A stretch of 37,498 nucleotides of DNA from an uncultured Thiodictyon sp. GTDB taxonomy: Bacteria; Pseudomonadota; Gammaproteobacteria; Chromatiales; Chromatiaceae. This document shows positions 9,053 through 17,673 of the stretch, piece by piece; positions within the stretch are counted from its first letter, which is position 1; each line of letters begins with the position of its first letter. Below the pieces are notes generated by a model. The model was not told where the DNA came from and ran no database searches. It was given only the letters and a program-made list of their open reading frames with translations. Made by a program: the position numbers and the translations under genes. The stretch spans positions 1-37,498 of the forward strand of contig NZ_CAJAXH010000185.1 of the NCBI RefSeq assembly GCF_903946935.1, written 5' to 3'.

Positions 9053-9124
9053 GTGGGAGCGGCTTCAGCCGCGACGAGGCCTTGGCCGCTCGCGAGGTCC
9101 CGTCGCGGCTGAAGCCGCTCCCAC
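9053..9124. repeat. REP-type inverted pair with perfect 24-bp arms
   Basis: Left arm 9053-9076 begins GTGGGAGCGGCTTCAGCCGC, and right arm 9101-9124 is its exact reverse complement, with a 24-bp spacer. This resembles the REP/BIME elements of gammaproteobacteria that are spread by RAYT transposases. It lies in the 235-bp gap between the fusion gene and the RND operon and could end transcription of the former. No RAYT gene is in the window. Confidence 0.85.
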
Positions 9125-9251
9125 CGGGTCCCGGCCTGACTTTCACGGTAACGCGGATCAAACATCGGGAATCAGCGACCGTGGAATCGCTGATAAAATC
9201 CCACTTCTTAGCGATGCATCGGCGCGGATATCCAGCGCTGGAGGTTTCCTC

Positions 9252-10496
9252 TTGGAAAAGTCAGTCCTGACCAAGCGCGCCGCCGCGGTACGCGCGGCAT
9301 CGAGGGTCCGCCGGGTGTCCGTACCCGGCGTCCTCGCCTTGGCGGTCCTGCTCTGCGCCTGTCGGCCGGCCGAGGCGCCTAAGGTCGAGCCGGAGCCGAT
9401 CCGTCCGGTGCGCGTCGTCACCGTTGAGGAACTCCCGGGTGGCGAGACAGTCACCCTCACCGGCAATGTGCAGTCCCAGGACGAGGTCAATCTGGCCTTC
9501 CGGGTCGGCGGCCAGTTGCTCGAGCGCTCGGTGAGGGTGGGCGATCGGGTGCGCGCCGGTCAGGTGGTCGCGCGTCTCGACGCGGCCGACGCGCGCAACG
9601 CGCTCAATGCCGCCCGCGCCAGCCTGGCCGGCGCCATGGCACGCCTGACGGAGGCGCGTAATACCGTGGCGCGTTACGAGCCCCTACTGCCGCGGGGCTT
9701 CGTCTCCCGTGTCCAGTTCGATCGGGCAGTGGAGGCCCGGCAGGCCGCGCAGGCCCAGGTAGACGCGGTCCAGGCGCAGGTAGCCACCGCCGAGAACACC
9801 CTGTCCTACACCAATCTGGTGGCCGACGGCGCCGGGACCGTCACCGCCCGCGGGGCCGAGCCGGGCGAGGTGGTCGCCGCCGGGCGAATGGTGGTCCAAC
9901 TCGCCCGCCAAGGCGGACGGGATGCGGTCTTCGACGTGCCGGCCCGGGTCAAGGATCGGGCCTCCGCGGACGCCCCGGTCGAGGTGGTCCTAAGCTCCGA
10001 CCCCAAGGTCCGCGCCACCGGCCGGGTGCGCGAGGTCTCCCCTCAGGCGGACCCGGTAACCCGCACCTTCCGGGTCCGGGTGGGCCTGAACAACCCGCCG
10101 GACGCCATGCGGCTGGGGTCCACCGTCACCGGCTCGGTCCATCTGGGCGGTACCTCGGGCATCCAGGTCCCGGCCTCGGCGCTCACCGCCTCCCAGGGCG
10201 CGCCTGCGGTGTGGGTCCTGAACCCGTCGACCAACACGGTGGCGCTGCGCAACATCGATGTGGCGCGCTATGAACTGGACCGGGTGCTGGTCGCCCAAGG
10301 ACTCGATGCCGGGGAACTGGTGGTCACCGCCGGGGTCCAGACACTGCGCCCCGGGCAGCAGGTGCGGCTGTTAGGGCAGGGGGGGGCGACCAAGGCGCCG
10401 CTGAAGGCTGAGGCCCAACCGGAAATCCAGGCCGAGATCAAGGTTCCGGCGCCAACAGCGGCGCCGGCTCAGGTCAAGCCAGGGGCTAAACCATGA
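9252..10496 (+). CDS. RND efflux periplasmic adaptor (membrane fusion) lipoprotein
   Basis: 414-residue HlyD/AcrA-type adaptor. A signal peptide ends in the sequence LLCAC, so Cys37 is the likely lipidated residue. The body follows the family order: an N-terminal beta-barrel strand, a lipoyl half, a coiled-coil hairpin (about residues 105-180, rich in Ala/Arg), the second lipoyl half (the NTLSYTNLVADGAGTV region) and a beta-barrel. The tail is Ala/Pro/Lys rich and low in complexity. The TTG start at 9252 has a GAGG site 7 nt upstream. Its TGA overlaps the ATG of the pump gene, so translation is probably coupled. It would bridge the pump to an outer-membrane channel; no TolC-type gene is visible nearby. 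Confidence 0.9.
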   Translation: MEKSVLTKRAAAVRAASRVRRVSVPGVLALAVLLCACRPAEAPKVEPEPIRPVRVVTVEELPGGETVTLTGNVQSQDEVNLAFRVGGQLLERSVRVGDRVRAGQVVARLDAADARNALNAARASLAGAMARLTEARNTVARYEPLLPRGFVSRVQFDRAVEARQAAQAQVDAVQAQVATAENTLSYTNLVADGAGTVTARGAEPGEVVAAGRMVVQLARQGGRDAVFDVPARVKDRASADAPVEVVLSSDPKVRATGRVREVSPQADPVTRTFRVRVGLNNPPDAMRLGSTVTGSVHLGGTSGIQVPASALTASQGAPAVWVLNPSTNTVALRNIDVARYELDRVLVAQGLDAGELVVTAGVQTLRPGQQVRLLGQGGATKAPLKAEAQPEIQAEIKVPAPTAAPAQVKPGAKP

Positions 10497-13400
10497 CGGG
10501 TTTCAACCTTTCCGGCTGGGCCATCAGTAACCGCTCACTGGTGGTCTTCCTGATGATCGTGGCGGTCGGGGCGGGCGTGGGCACCTTCTTCAAGCTCGGC
10601 CGTGCGGAGGACCCGGCCTTCACCTTCCGGACCATGGTGGTGCGGGCGTCCTGGCCGGGGGCGACCCTCCAGGACACGCTCGACCAGGTCACTGAACGCC
10701 TGGAGCGCACCCTGCAAGAGGTGCCGAACCTCGACAACCTGCGCAGCTTCACCAATGCCGGGACCACGACCATCTTCGTGGATCTCAAGGGCAGCACCTC
10801 GCCCTCAGCCGTTCCGGATACCTGGTATCAGGTGCGCAAGAAGGTGGCGGATATGCGCCATACCCTACCCGTCGGCATCGTCGGCCCCGGCTTCAACGAC
10901 GAGTTCGGCGACACCTTCGGTATCATCTACGGCTTCACCGCGGACGGCTTCAGCCATCGGGAACTGCGCGACTATGTCGAGGACGTGCGTTCCCAGCTCC
11001 TGCGGGTACCGGACGTGGCCAAGGTCGACGTGCTCGGCGCCCAGGACGAGCGGATCTTCGTCGAATTCGACATGGCCAAGCTCGCTGGCTTGGGCTTCGA
11101 TCCCGCCGCACTCACCGCCGCGCTCCAGGCCCAGAATGTGGTGCGCCCCACCGGCGTCATCCAGACCGGGGACGAGGCCATCTCCCTGCGGGTCTCCGGG
11201 GCCTTCCGCTCCGAGGCGGATCTCCTCGCCGTCAACTTCGCCATCGGGGACCGCATGCTGCGCCTGGGCGACATCGCCCAGGTCCGCCGCGGCTACGCCG
11301 ACCCGCCCCAGCCGATGTTCCGCGTCAACGGCCAGCCGGCCCTGGGGCTTGCCATCGTCATGCGCGAGGGCGGCGACATCCTCACCCTCGGTGAGAACGT
11401 CGGCAAGGCCATGAAGAAGATCGTCGCGAACCTGCCGATCGGCATCGAGGCGACCCGCGTCGCCGACCAGCCGGTGACGGTCGATGAGGCCATCAACGAA
11501 TTTACCACCTCACTCTGGCAGGCGATCGCCATCATCCTGGCCGTGAGTTTCCTGAGCCTGGGTGTACGCGCCGGGACCGTGGTGGCCCTGTCGATCCCGC
11601 TGACGCTGGCCCTGGTATTCGCCATCATGGGTCTGGTGCATATCGACCTGCACCGGATCTCATTGGGTGCGCTGATCATCGCGCTCGGCCTGCTGGTGGA
11701 CGACGCCATGACCACGGTGGATGCCATGACCCGTCGTCTGGCGCTGGGGGAGGACAAGTTCACCGCCGCCGCCTATGCCTATCGGACCCTGGCCTTTGCC
11801 ATGCTCGCCGGCGCCCTGGTGACCATCGCCGGCTTCGTCCCCATCGGCTTCGCCCAGAGCACGGCCGGCGAATACACCTTTTCCATCTTCGCGGTGGTGG
11901 CCATTGCGCTGATCGTCTCCTGGCTGGTGGCGGTGGTCTTCGCGCCGGTCCTGGGGGTGGCGCTGCTCGTGGCGCCGAAAGGCGGTACCGGGCAGTCCCA
12001 AGCGCCGGGGGCGGCCATGCGCGCCTATCGTGGCTTCTTGAGTGGCGCCATGCGGGTGCGCTGGCTGACCATCCTGGTCACGATCGCGCTCTTCCTCGGC
12101 TCGCTCTATGGGCTACGACTGGTCCCGCAGCAATTCTTTCCGAGTTCGGATCGCCCCGATCTGCTGGTGAATGTCACCCTGCCGCAAAACGCATCGATCC
12201 ACGCCACCGAAAGCGCGGCGCAACGCCTCGACGCCATCCTCGGGAAAGACCCGGATGTGGACCATTGGAGCACCTATGTGGGCCAGGGCGCCGTGCGCTT
12301 CTACCTGCCGCTGGATGTACAACTCCCCAATCCATTCTTTGCCCAGGTCGTCATCGTCGCCAAGGACGTCGCCGCGCGCGATCGGCTGGCGACCAAGCTG
12401 GAGACGGTGTTGCAGGATGAATTTCCGAGCGCGGTCGGGCGGGTCGCACCCTTGGAATTGGGCCCGCCGGTCGGCTGGCCCATCCAATACCGGGCGATCG
12501 GCCCGGACCCGGTGCAACTGCGCGAGATCGCGCTCAAGCTGGCCCAGGGGATCGCCGAAGGCGGGGGCCGTCATGTCAATTTCAATTGGATGGAGCCAGC
12601 CCGGCAAGTCTCGGTGCGGATCGACCAGGACCAGGCGCGGCTCCTGGGGCTGAGTTCCCAGGCGATTGCGGCGGTGCTCAATACGAACATCTCCGGCACC
12701 GCCGTCACCCAGGTGCGCGACGGCATCTTCCTGATCGACGTGGTGACGCGCGAACAGGAGGGGCAGCGGCTCTCGGTGGCGAGCCTCCAGACCCTGCCGG
12801 TGGCACTGGCGAACGGGCGCACCATCCCGCTCAACCAGATCGCCACCTTCGAGTATGGCCAGGACTACCCACTCATCTGGCGGCGCAACCGGGTGCCGGC
12901 CCTCACCGTCCAGGCCGACGTGGGCCCCGGGGTACTGCCGGAATCGGTGGTCGAGGTACTCACGCCCAAGATCGCCGAGATCGCCACCGGGCTGCCCGCG
13001 GGGTATTCGATCGAGCCGGGCGGCACGGTGGAGGAAAGCGCCAAGTCACGCAATTCGGTGATGGCGGTGGTGCCGCTGATGCTGCTGATCATGCTCAGCG
13101 TACTGATGTTCCAGTTGCGCAGCTTCCCGCTGCTCATCATGGTCTTGAGTATCGTGCCGTTAGGACTCATCGGCGTGGTCGCCGCACTCTTGTTGGCGAA
13201 TAAGCCACTCGGCTTCGTCGCCATCCTGGGCGTGCTCGCCCTCATCGGCATGATCGCCAAGAACTCGGTGATCCTGATCACCCAGATCGAACAGGAGCGG
13301 CGGGCGGGTCAGTCAATCTGGGACGCCGTGGTCGAGGCCAGCAGTTCGCGCTTGCGCCCCATCATGCTCACCGCGCTGTCCACCGTGCTCGGGCTCATCC

Positions 13401-13585
13401 CGATTGCCCCGACGGTCTTCTGGGGTCCCATGGCCTTCGCCATCATGGGCGGGCTGCTGGTGGGCTCGCTCCTCACCCTGGTCTTCGTGCCCACGCTGTA
13501 TGTGACTTGGGAGTCACTCAAGGGCAGCGATCTGCGGGCGGTCCCCGCCGGGAAGCCTGACGGCGGGCCGGAGCCTTCAACCTGA
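10493..13585 (+). CDS. RND efflux pump, inner-membrane permease
   Basis: 1030-residue proton-driven transporter of the HAE/AcrB-like RND superfamily. It has the usual layout of one N-terminal helix, a large periplasmic loop (about residues 35-335), helices 2-6, helix 7 near residue 525, a second periplasmic loop and helices 8-12. The proton-relay acidic pair in helix 4 is present as LVDDAMTTVDAM (Asp403, Asp404). The N-terminal block around FKLGRAEDPAF is typical of the family. AGGGG precedes ATG 10493, which overlaps the stop of the adaptor gene. Substrates cannot be read from sequence; drugs, solvents or lipids are all possible. Confidence 0.93.
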   Translation: MTGFNLSGWAISNRSLVVFLMIVAVGAGVGTFFKLGRAEDPAFTFRTMVVRASWPGATLQDTLDQVTERLERTLQEVPNLDNLRSFTNAGTTTIFVDLKGSTSPSAVPDTWYQVRKKVADMRHTLPVGIVGPGFNDEFGDTFGIIYGFTADGFSHRELRDYVEDVRSQLLRVPDVAKVDVLGAQDERIFVEFDMAKLAGLGFDPAALTAALQAQNVVRPTGVIQTGDEAISLRVSGAFRSEADLLAVNFAIGDRMLRLGDIAQVRRGYADPPQPMFRVNGQPALGLAIVMREGGDILTLGENVGKAMKKIVANLPIGIEATRVADQPVTVDEAINEFTTSLWQAIAIILAVSFLSLGVRAGTVVALSIPLTLALVFAIMGLVHIDLHRISLGALIIALGLLVDDAMTTVDAMTRRLALGEDKFTAAAYAYRTLAFAMLAGALVTIAGFVPIGFAQSTAGEYTFSIFAVVAIALIVSWLVAVVFAPVLGVALLVAPKGGTGQSQAPGAAMRAYRGFLSGAMRVRWLTILVTIALFLGSLYGLRLVPQQFFPSSDRPDLLVNVTLPQNASIHATESAAQRLDAILGKDPDVDHWSTYVGQGAVRFYLPLDVQLPNPFFAQVVIVAKDVAARDRLATKLETVLQDEFPSAVGRVAPLELGPPVGWPIQYRAIGPDPVQLREIALKLAQGIAEGGGRHVNFNWMEPARQVSVRIDQDQARLLGLSSQAIAAVLNTNISGTAVTQVRDGIFLIDVVTREQEGQRLSVASLQTLPVALANGRTIPLNQIATFEYGQDYPLIWRRNRVPALTVQADVGPGVLPESVVEVLTPKIAEIATGLPAGYSIEPGGTVEESAKSRNSVMAVVPLMLLIMLSVLMFQLRSFPLLIMVLSIVPLGLIGVVAALLLANKPLGFVAILGVLALIGMIAKNSVILITQIEQERRAGQSIWDAVVEASSSRLRPIMLTALSTVLGLIPIAPTVFWGPMAFAIMGGLLVGSLLTLVFVPTLYVTWESLKGSDLRAVPAGKPDGGPEPST

Positions 13586-13595
13586 AAAAAGCAAT

Positions 13596-13728
13596 TGTCC
13601 GCAAATGAACGCAAATAAACGCAAATGAATCAAATGCTTGACTTCAGCTCCGTCGTCGCCCGCGAGGTGAGCTGGTGACCCAGGCCAAGTTCTTGATTAT
13701 TGGCGTTCATTTGCGTTCATTTGCGGAC
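13596..13728. repeat. Inverted repeat, family C (10-bp periodic arms)
   Basis: The left arm (13596-13630) repeats a 10-bp step (CGCAAATGAA, CGCAAATAAA, CGCAAATGAA). The right arm (13701-13728) is its inverse. About 22 bp at the outer ends match exactly. It lies between the convergent RND pump and hydrolase genes, next to a family-B element. A weaker related string occurs at 33428-33448. Confidence 0.8.
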
Positions 13729-13766
13729 GAACTGCTCTTTCTAGGTTCAACCTAAACTCGGGCATT

Positions 13767-13875
13767 GCTCACGCCAAGGCGCCAAGCTCGCCAAGGTGTT
13801 TCAGTGGGCAATTCACCCGTCGGATGATCTCTAGCCAATGGTCTTTCTTGGCGAGCTTGGCGCCTTGGCGTGAGC
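13767..13875. repeat. Inverted repeat, family B copy 2
   Basis: Arms 13767-13795 and 13847-13875 are perfect 29-bp inverted copies of the unit also found at 3991-4118. Both loops share traces such as TTCAGTG and CACCCG, so the whole element is homologous. It sits between convergent gene ends and ends 8 bp from the stop of the hydrolase gene, a good place for a bidirectional terminator. Confidence 0.88.
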
Positions 13876-13883
13876 ATAGATAA

Positions 13884-15368
13884 CTAATGCCCCGGCGCGG
13901 GCTGACCGCCGCCGACTGGGGTGTCGATCTGCTCGGTGACACGGTCCAGCAAATAGGGGAAGAAGGGATTGGATGACATGCGGATCAGCGAGTCCAGGCT
14001 GACGATCAGGACGCCGCGCTCGCCGCGCACGGCGATTGACCCCAAATGGACGCCGAAATTCTCGGACAGGTCGGGGGTCATACCATACAGCGAGTCGGTC
14101 ACGGGGAATGGCAGGGCCACATGGGAGAGCGAGAAGACATCGCCGGGATAGGTCAATCCCAACGGGCGCACCTGCTCCGTCGTCGCCCCGGCCTGCGTCA
14201 CCCGCTCGACCACCTCCGCGGAGCCGGCGCTGGCATTGGTCACGACCGATGTGCGGTAGCGCCGCGGGGCCTTCGGCAGCAGCCGCGCGAGCATGGTCTC
14301 GGTGCTCGGGCGCAGCAAGGGGCCGAATTCGGTGTGACGATTGAGATCGAACAACACCAACTCGCTGCCATTCTCCGGCAGGTGCGCATAGAGCGCATTG
14401 ACGACGGCCGGGGTACTGACCGTGAAGTCGGTGATCGATTGGAAGGTGAGGATCGGCGGCAGGGTGCTCAGTCGACCCTCCTGGGCGGCGCGGGCGAGCC
14501 GCGGTTGCAATGCGCGCGTGAGCAGTGACGATTGACGCGCCCCGTTGATCGGGAAGGAATTGTATTTGAACGGATTGAATTCAGGCATGATCGACAGCCA
14601 GGCGGCCTTGGCAAAGCGCGGCAAGAGGGCCGGCAGACCGGCGAACCCGGCAAAACGCGCCATGGCGGTAATGCCGATCATCGGTGAGATCAGAATGATC
14701 CGGTCGGCGCGCGGGAGCTTGGGGTCGTCGATGGCATCCAGTGCGTATTTCATCGCGAGCGCACCCCCGTTGGAGAACCCCACGATGTGCAGTGGCACCC
14801 CGGGGCCGACCCGGCGCCGGGCCTCGCGCACCGCCAGCCGGGTCGCGGCCGTCCAGTCCTCCCACTGCACCTGCGCGAGCCCGGCGGGCACGCTGCCGTG
14901 ACCGGGTAAGCGGGGGGCGACCGTCGCAAAGCCCCGCTCCTGATAGCGCCGCGCGATATGGCGCAGGCTATAGGGCGAATCGGTCAGACCATGGAGCAGC
15001 ACCACCACGCCGACCGGGGTGCCGGTAGGCTCCAACGTATACGAACGATTCCAATCCTGGACGAACCCTTCCGGATTGACGGGGCTGTCCTGGAAATAGC
15101 GATTGGCGGGGATGCGCTCCTCGGGTGCCAGGCGTTGCGTGACGTTGACACGGATCTCCTCGAAGATGGTCTTCTCCACCTCGAGATACTTTGCCCAATC
15201 TGCCTGATCGAGTTCATCGGCGGACAACTCGTGCGGTACAAAGGTATGCCAGGGCTCCAGCGGCGCACCTTGCTGGGCGTCATAGGCGCGTACACCCAGG
15301 AAGGTCACGGCCACCGCCAGGATCAGCACGGTGGCCCATTTCAATAGTGTGATCAGCTTGGATCCCAT
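13884..15368 (-). CDS. Membrane-anchored alpha/beta hydrolase
   Basis: 494 residues from ATG 15368. An N-terminal helix (about residues 5-25) anchors the protein or exports it. The hydrolase core shows the oxyanion segment VVLLHGLTDSPYSLR, a LPGHG motif, and the nucleophile elbow GFSNGG (Ser199). The later residues around DLNRHTEFG probably include the catalytic His. The LPGHG plus GFSNGG pattern recalls serine-aminopeptidase/monoacylglycerol-lipase-like hydrolases. The start is chosen because GGAG lies 7 nt upstream; the ATG 24 nt earlier would overlap the preceding gene. It is the last gene of a three-gene minus-strand run. Substrate is unknown. Confidence 0.82.
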   Translation of the reverse strand: MGSKLITLLKWATVLILAVAVTFLGVRAYDAQQGAPLEPWHTFVPHELSADELDQADWAKYLEVEKTIFEEIRVNVTQRLAPEERIPANRYFQDSPVNPEGFVQDWNRSYTLEPTGTPVGVVVLLHGLTDSPYSLRHIARRYQERGFATVAPRLPGHGSVPAGLAQVQWEDWTAATRLAVREARRRVGPGVPLHIVGFSNGGALAMKYALDAIDDPKLPRADRIILISPMIGITAMARFAGFAGLPALLPRFAKAAWLSIMPEFNPFKYNSFPINGARQSSLLTRALQPRLARAAQEGRLSTLPPILTFQSITDFTVSTPAVVNALYAHLPENGSELVLFDLNRHTEFGPLLRPSTETMLARLLPKAPRRYRTSVVTNASAGSAEVVERVTQAGATTEQVRPLGLTYPGDVFSLSHVALPFPVTDSLYGMTPDLSENFGVHLGSIAVRGERGVLIVSLDSLIRMSSNPFFPYLLDRVTEQIDTPVGGGQPAPGH

Positions 15369-15372
15369 TGTG

Positions 15373-16500
15373 TTACTCCGATTCGTGTTCATTCTGGGCG
15401 GGGGTCATGGACCGCCAGTCATGCAGCGTCTGCAGAATCGGCGCAATGGCCGGCGGCTCCGGGGCGCCTGGCAACTGCCGCAAGAGCAGCCCGCGATGCG
15501 ACGCGTTGAGCACCAGCGGCGGCGCCCCATTGGGGAGTCGCGCGGACTCCAGGGTCACGACGCCATCGCCCAAGTCCTGACCAATGCCGGACCACCAGGC
15601 CCTCAGCCGCTGCCGCAACTCATCGGACTGGACCTCAGCGGCGGCCGCCGCGAGCCCGGTGGAGAGGTCCGCGGGTGGGTCCAGTAGCTGGCCTTCGATG
15701 ACGCGGATTGGCACCGCCGCCGGCCAGGGCCGGGCGTTGAGCGCCCGGAGGAAATCGCTCCCCGGCCGCAGGTCGATCTTGGCCTCGCCGGTGCCGTCGC
15801 GCAGGGCCGCGAACAGTGAGAAACGGCGCCCCTGGCCGGTTGGAAATTGGTCGCGCAACTCCAGCCAGACCCGCAGCCGGGCCCATTCCGAGCCTTGGTT
15901 GGGGGTGCCGACGAGGATCGCGCCGGCCACCGAGGTACCCGCGACCCGCGCCGGCGCACCCACCGGATGACGCAACCGGGAGACGAAGTCCCGCGCGACC
16001 AGCCCGCCCATGCTATGCCCAATCAGCACCACCGGGCGCCCCGGTGGCAGGTCCAGCCAGTGTTGCGCCAGATAGTCGGCACTGCGGTCGATGCCCTGAT
16101 CGTTGGGATAGCGCAATTCCCAGACCTCGTAACCGGCGCCGCCTAAGGCCGGCACCAGGTCGTCCCAGATGCTTCCGGGCTCGTCCAGACCATGAATCAG
16201 CAGGACCCGGCCGACCGAGGCCCCGGCGGGCCGGTCCCGCAGATGGATGCCGTGCCAACCATCGTCGGGGGCCATCTCCCGCGGAAACCAGACGGCGAGT
16301 CGGTCATGGACCAGGACCCGCAGTTGGCGCTCCTGCCGCGGATGGCCCTCCGCCCACCAGGTCCAGAGCGTTGCCGCACCGATGAGTGACAACAGGCCGA
16401 TGGCCAGGACCCGGCGGCGACGCCGCCGGGATACAGCGAGGCCGAACCAGGAGGCTATGCGCATCGGTGGTCTTGGCTCGACCCCCTGGGTTTGCCTCAT
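15373..16500 (-). CDS. Alpha/beta hydrolase (triacylglycerol lipase-like)
   Basis: 375 residues with one N-terminal membrane helix (about 31-50) after a run of arginines, so the enzyme domain should face the periplasm. Core motifs are VLLIHGLDEPGSIW, the nucleophile elbow GHSMGG (Ser163), then GDGVV (likely Asp) and NASHRGLL (likely His). ATG 16500 overlaps the stop of the upstream DUF3611-like gene by an ATGA, which suggests coupling; an internal ATG at 16464 is an alternative. Its stop lies 4 bp before the start of the next hydrolase. The three genes therefore look like one operon. Substrate cannot be read from sequence. Confidence 0.82.
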   Translation of the reverse strand: MRQTQGVEPRPPMRIASWFGLAVSRRRRRRVLAIGLLSLIGAATLWTWWAEGHPRQERQLRVLVHDRLAVWFPREMAPDDGWHGIHLRDRPAGASVGRVLLIHGLDEPGSIWDDLVPALGGAGYEVWELRYPNDQGIDRSADYLAQHWLDLPPGRPVVLIGHSMGGLVARDFVSRLRHPVGAPARVAGTSVAGAILVGTPNQGSEWARLRVWLELRDQFPTGQGRRFSLFAALRDGTGEAKIDLRPGSDFLRALNARPWPAAVPIRVIEGQLLDPPADLSTGLAAAAAEVQSDELRQRLRAWWSGIGQDLGDGVVTLESARLPNGAPPLVLNASHRGLLLRQLPGAPEPPAIAPILQTLHDWRSMTPAQNEHESE

Positions 16501-17105
16501 CCCTTGGCGAGTTCGTCGGCGGTCTGAGTGGTGCGGAACATCAGCCAGAGACCGAGCACCAGGGTGACCACCTCAGCGCCGAGCGTCAGTATCAGGGCCA
16601 TCAGGCTCACCAGGTCGACCGCTGAGACCCAACTGGCAGACCCGCCGGTGGTCGTCTGGACGGCCTGGATGCCCGCTTGCGGAGCGGACAGAAAATAGAA
16701 CAGCAGTTGCCCCACATCCAGCAGCATCACCAGCATGGAGAACAGGAGACCCAGGCTGCTCGCCACCAGGCCAGTCCAGACGGTGCCCACCACCGCCGAT
16801 TCCGTGGGGCGCGTTTGGGGATCCGCGATCCGCTTGGCCAGACCGGTATAGCGATAGAACCAGACGATGGTGAACAGGAGTACCAGCAGATTGGCCGTGC
16901 TCAGAAACTCGACGATCGGCAGCCCGGTGCGCGGACCTGAGAAACTCCCTGAGAAAACGAAGACGTAGGACATCAGAAGCACTGGAATAGACCCCAGCAC
17001 CAACTGGAGCCAGAAACCGGTCCACCCGATGCGGGTAAAGGTCTTGGCCAGACCGTCGATCTTCGAGCTATGAAAGCCTGCAACAATTCTTTCGAGCATA
17101 CTCAT
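16497..17105 (-). CDS. DUF3611-like integral membrane protein, paralogue 2
   Basis: 202 residues, four predicted helices, closely similar along its full length to the protein at 4343-4954 (same start MSML, shared KTFTR, FSGPRxGLPIV, WFYRYxGLxKRIADPQ and LGLWLMFRTTQ). ATG 17105 is preceded by GAGGT at a good distance, so the 31-codon upstream extension is rejected. It is the first gene of a run that continues into two alpha/beta hydrolases, with an ATGA overlap to the first. The family has no settled function; the repeated pairing with hydrolases is the only clue here. Confidence 0.75.
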   Translation of the reverse strand: MSMLERIVAGFHSSKIDGLAKTFTRIGWTGFWLQLVLGSIPVLLMSYVFVFSGSFSGPRTGLPIVEFLSTANLLVLLFTIVWFYRYTGLAKRIADPQTRPTESAVVGTVWTGLVASSLGLLFSMLVMLLDVGQLLFYFLSAPQAGIQAVQTTTGGSASWVSAVDLVSLMALILTLGAEVVTLVLGLWLMFRTTQTADELAKG

Positions 17106-17402
17106 TACTTTACCTCGACCGCAGTGGGCGGTGTCGCTGGGGAGAGAGTGTGAATTGGCCACGGGGAGGTACGCGGCCGGTGGAGACAACGGTAGCATCG
17201 ACGGTCACGCAACAGGTCTTGCCGCTTCACGGCCAGGCACACGACTGGGCACTGCCGTCCCTTGGCCGCCGCGCCGCACCATAGGTCGCGTGTGAGAATA
17301 GCCAAAGCGCCGGCCCGCGTCCATTGTTGGCGCATCACTTCCACACCAAGACGCCAGGTAAGGCCAGCGAGCGGGACGGGCGCGGCTGCCGGCAAGCATC
17401 CC

Positions 17403-17499
17403 GGCCTTGGTCATCGCGCCGGCTAGAACTGTCCTTGCGGCAACCCGTCGCGGCCTGGGGGCCGCTCCTACGCGGGTAGGAGCGGCCCCCGGCCGCGAC
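17403..17499. repeat. REP-like palindromic repeat, family A copy 2
   Basis: Matches 2158-2252 over almost its whole length, including the leader with CTTGCGGCAACCCGTCGCGG and the GC-rich palindromic core around GCCGCTCCTACGCGGGTAGG. Conservation extends well beyond the hairpin, which suggests a mobile unit and not a chance hairpin. Confidence 0.8.
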
Positions 17500-17611
17500 G
17501 TATCTACGCGACGTCGTTTGTTGTGTAAATCTGGCCTCCGGGCGGCACGTGACGATCAGGCTTCGTCGGATGGCCTCCGCCTCGGCGCCGACCGAGAGCG
17601 CCAGTTGCGCC

Positions 17612-17633
17612 ATTATGGCGAGCTCGCCATAAT
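17612..17633. promoter_or_regulatory. Perfect 22-bp palindrome, candidate operator
   Basis: The half-site ATTATGGCGAG is followed directly by its exact reverse complement. It lies about 40 bp upstream of the outer-membrane protein start at 17674, a typical place for a dimeric regulator to bind or for a hairpin in the leader. No regulator gene is adjacent. Confidence 0.45.
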
Positions 17634-17673
17634 AAAGGCTTAGAGTCTCGCGCGCCGGGTTCTCCGGCTCATT

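Larger units (their letters stand above)
17106..17673. other. Gene-free divergent spacer
   Basis: About 570 bp between the DUF3611-like gene (-) and the outer-membrane protein gene (+). No convincing gene is seen. It contains family-A repeat copy 2 (17403-17499) and a perfect 22-bp palindrome (17612-17633). Promoters for both flanking operons should lie here, but I cannot place them with confidence. Confidence 0.65.

Noticed and set aside
9252-13585. A complete tripartite efflux system
   Set aside because: Adaptor and pump are present, but no TolC-type outer-membrane channel gene is seen nearby.
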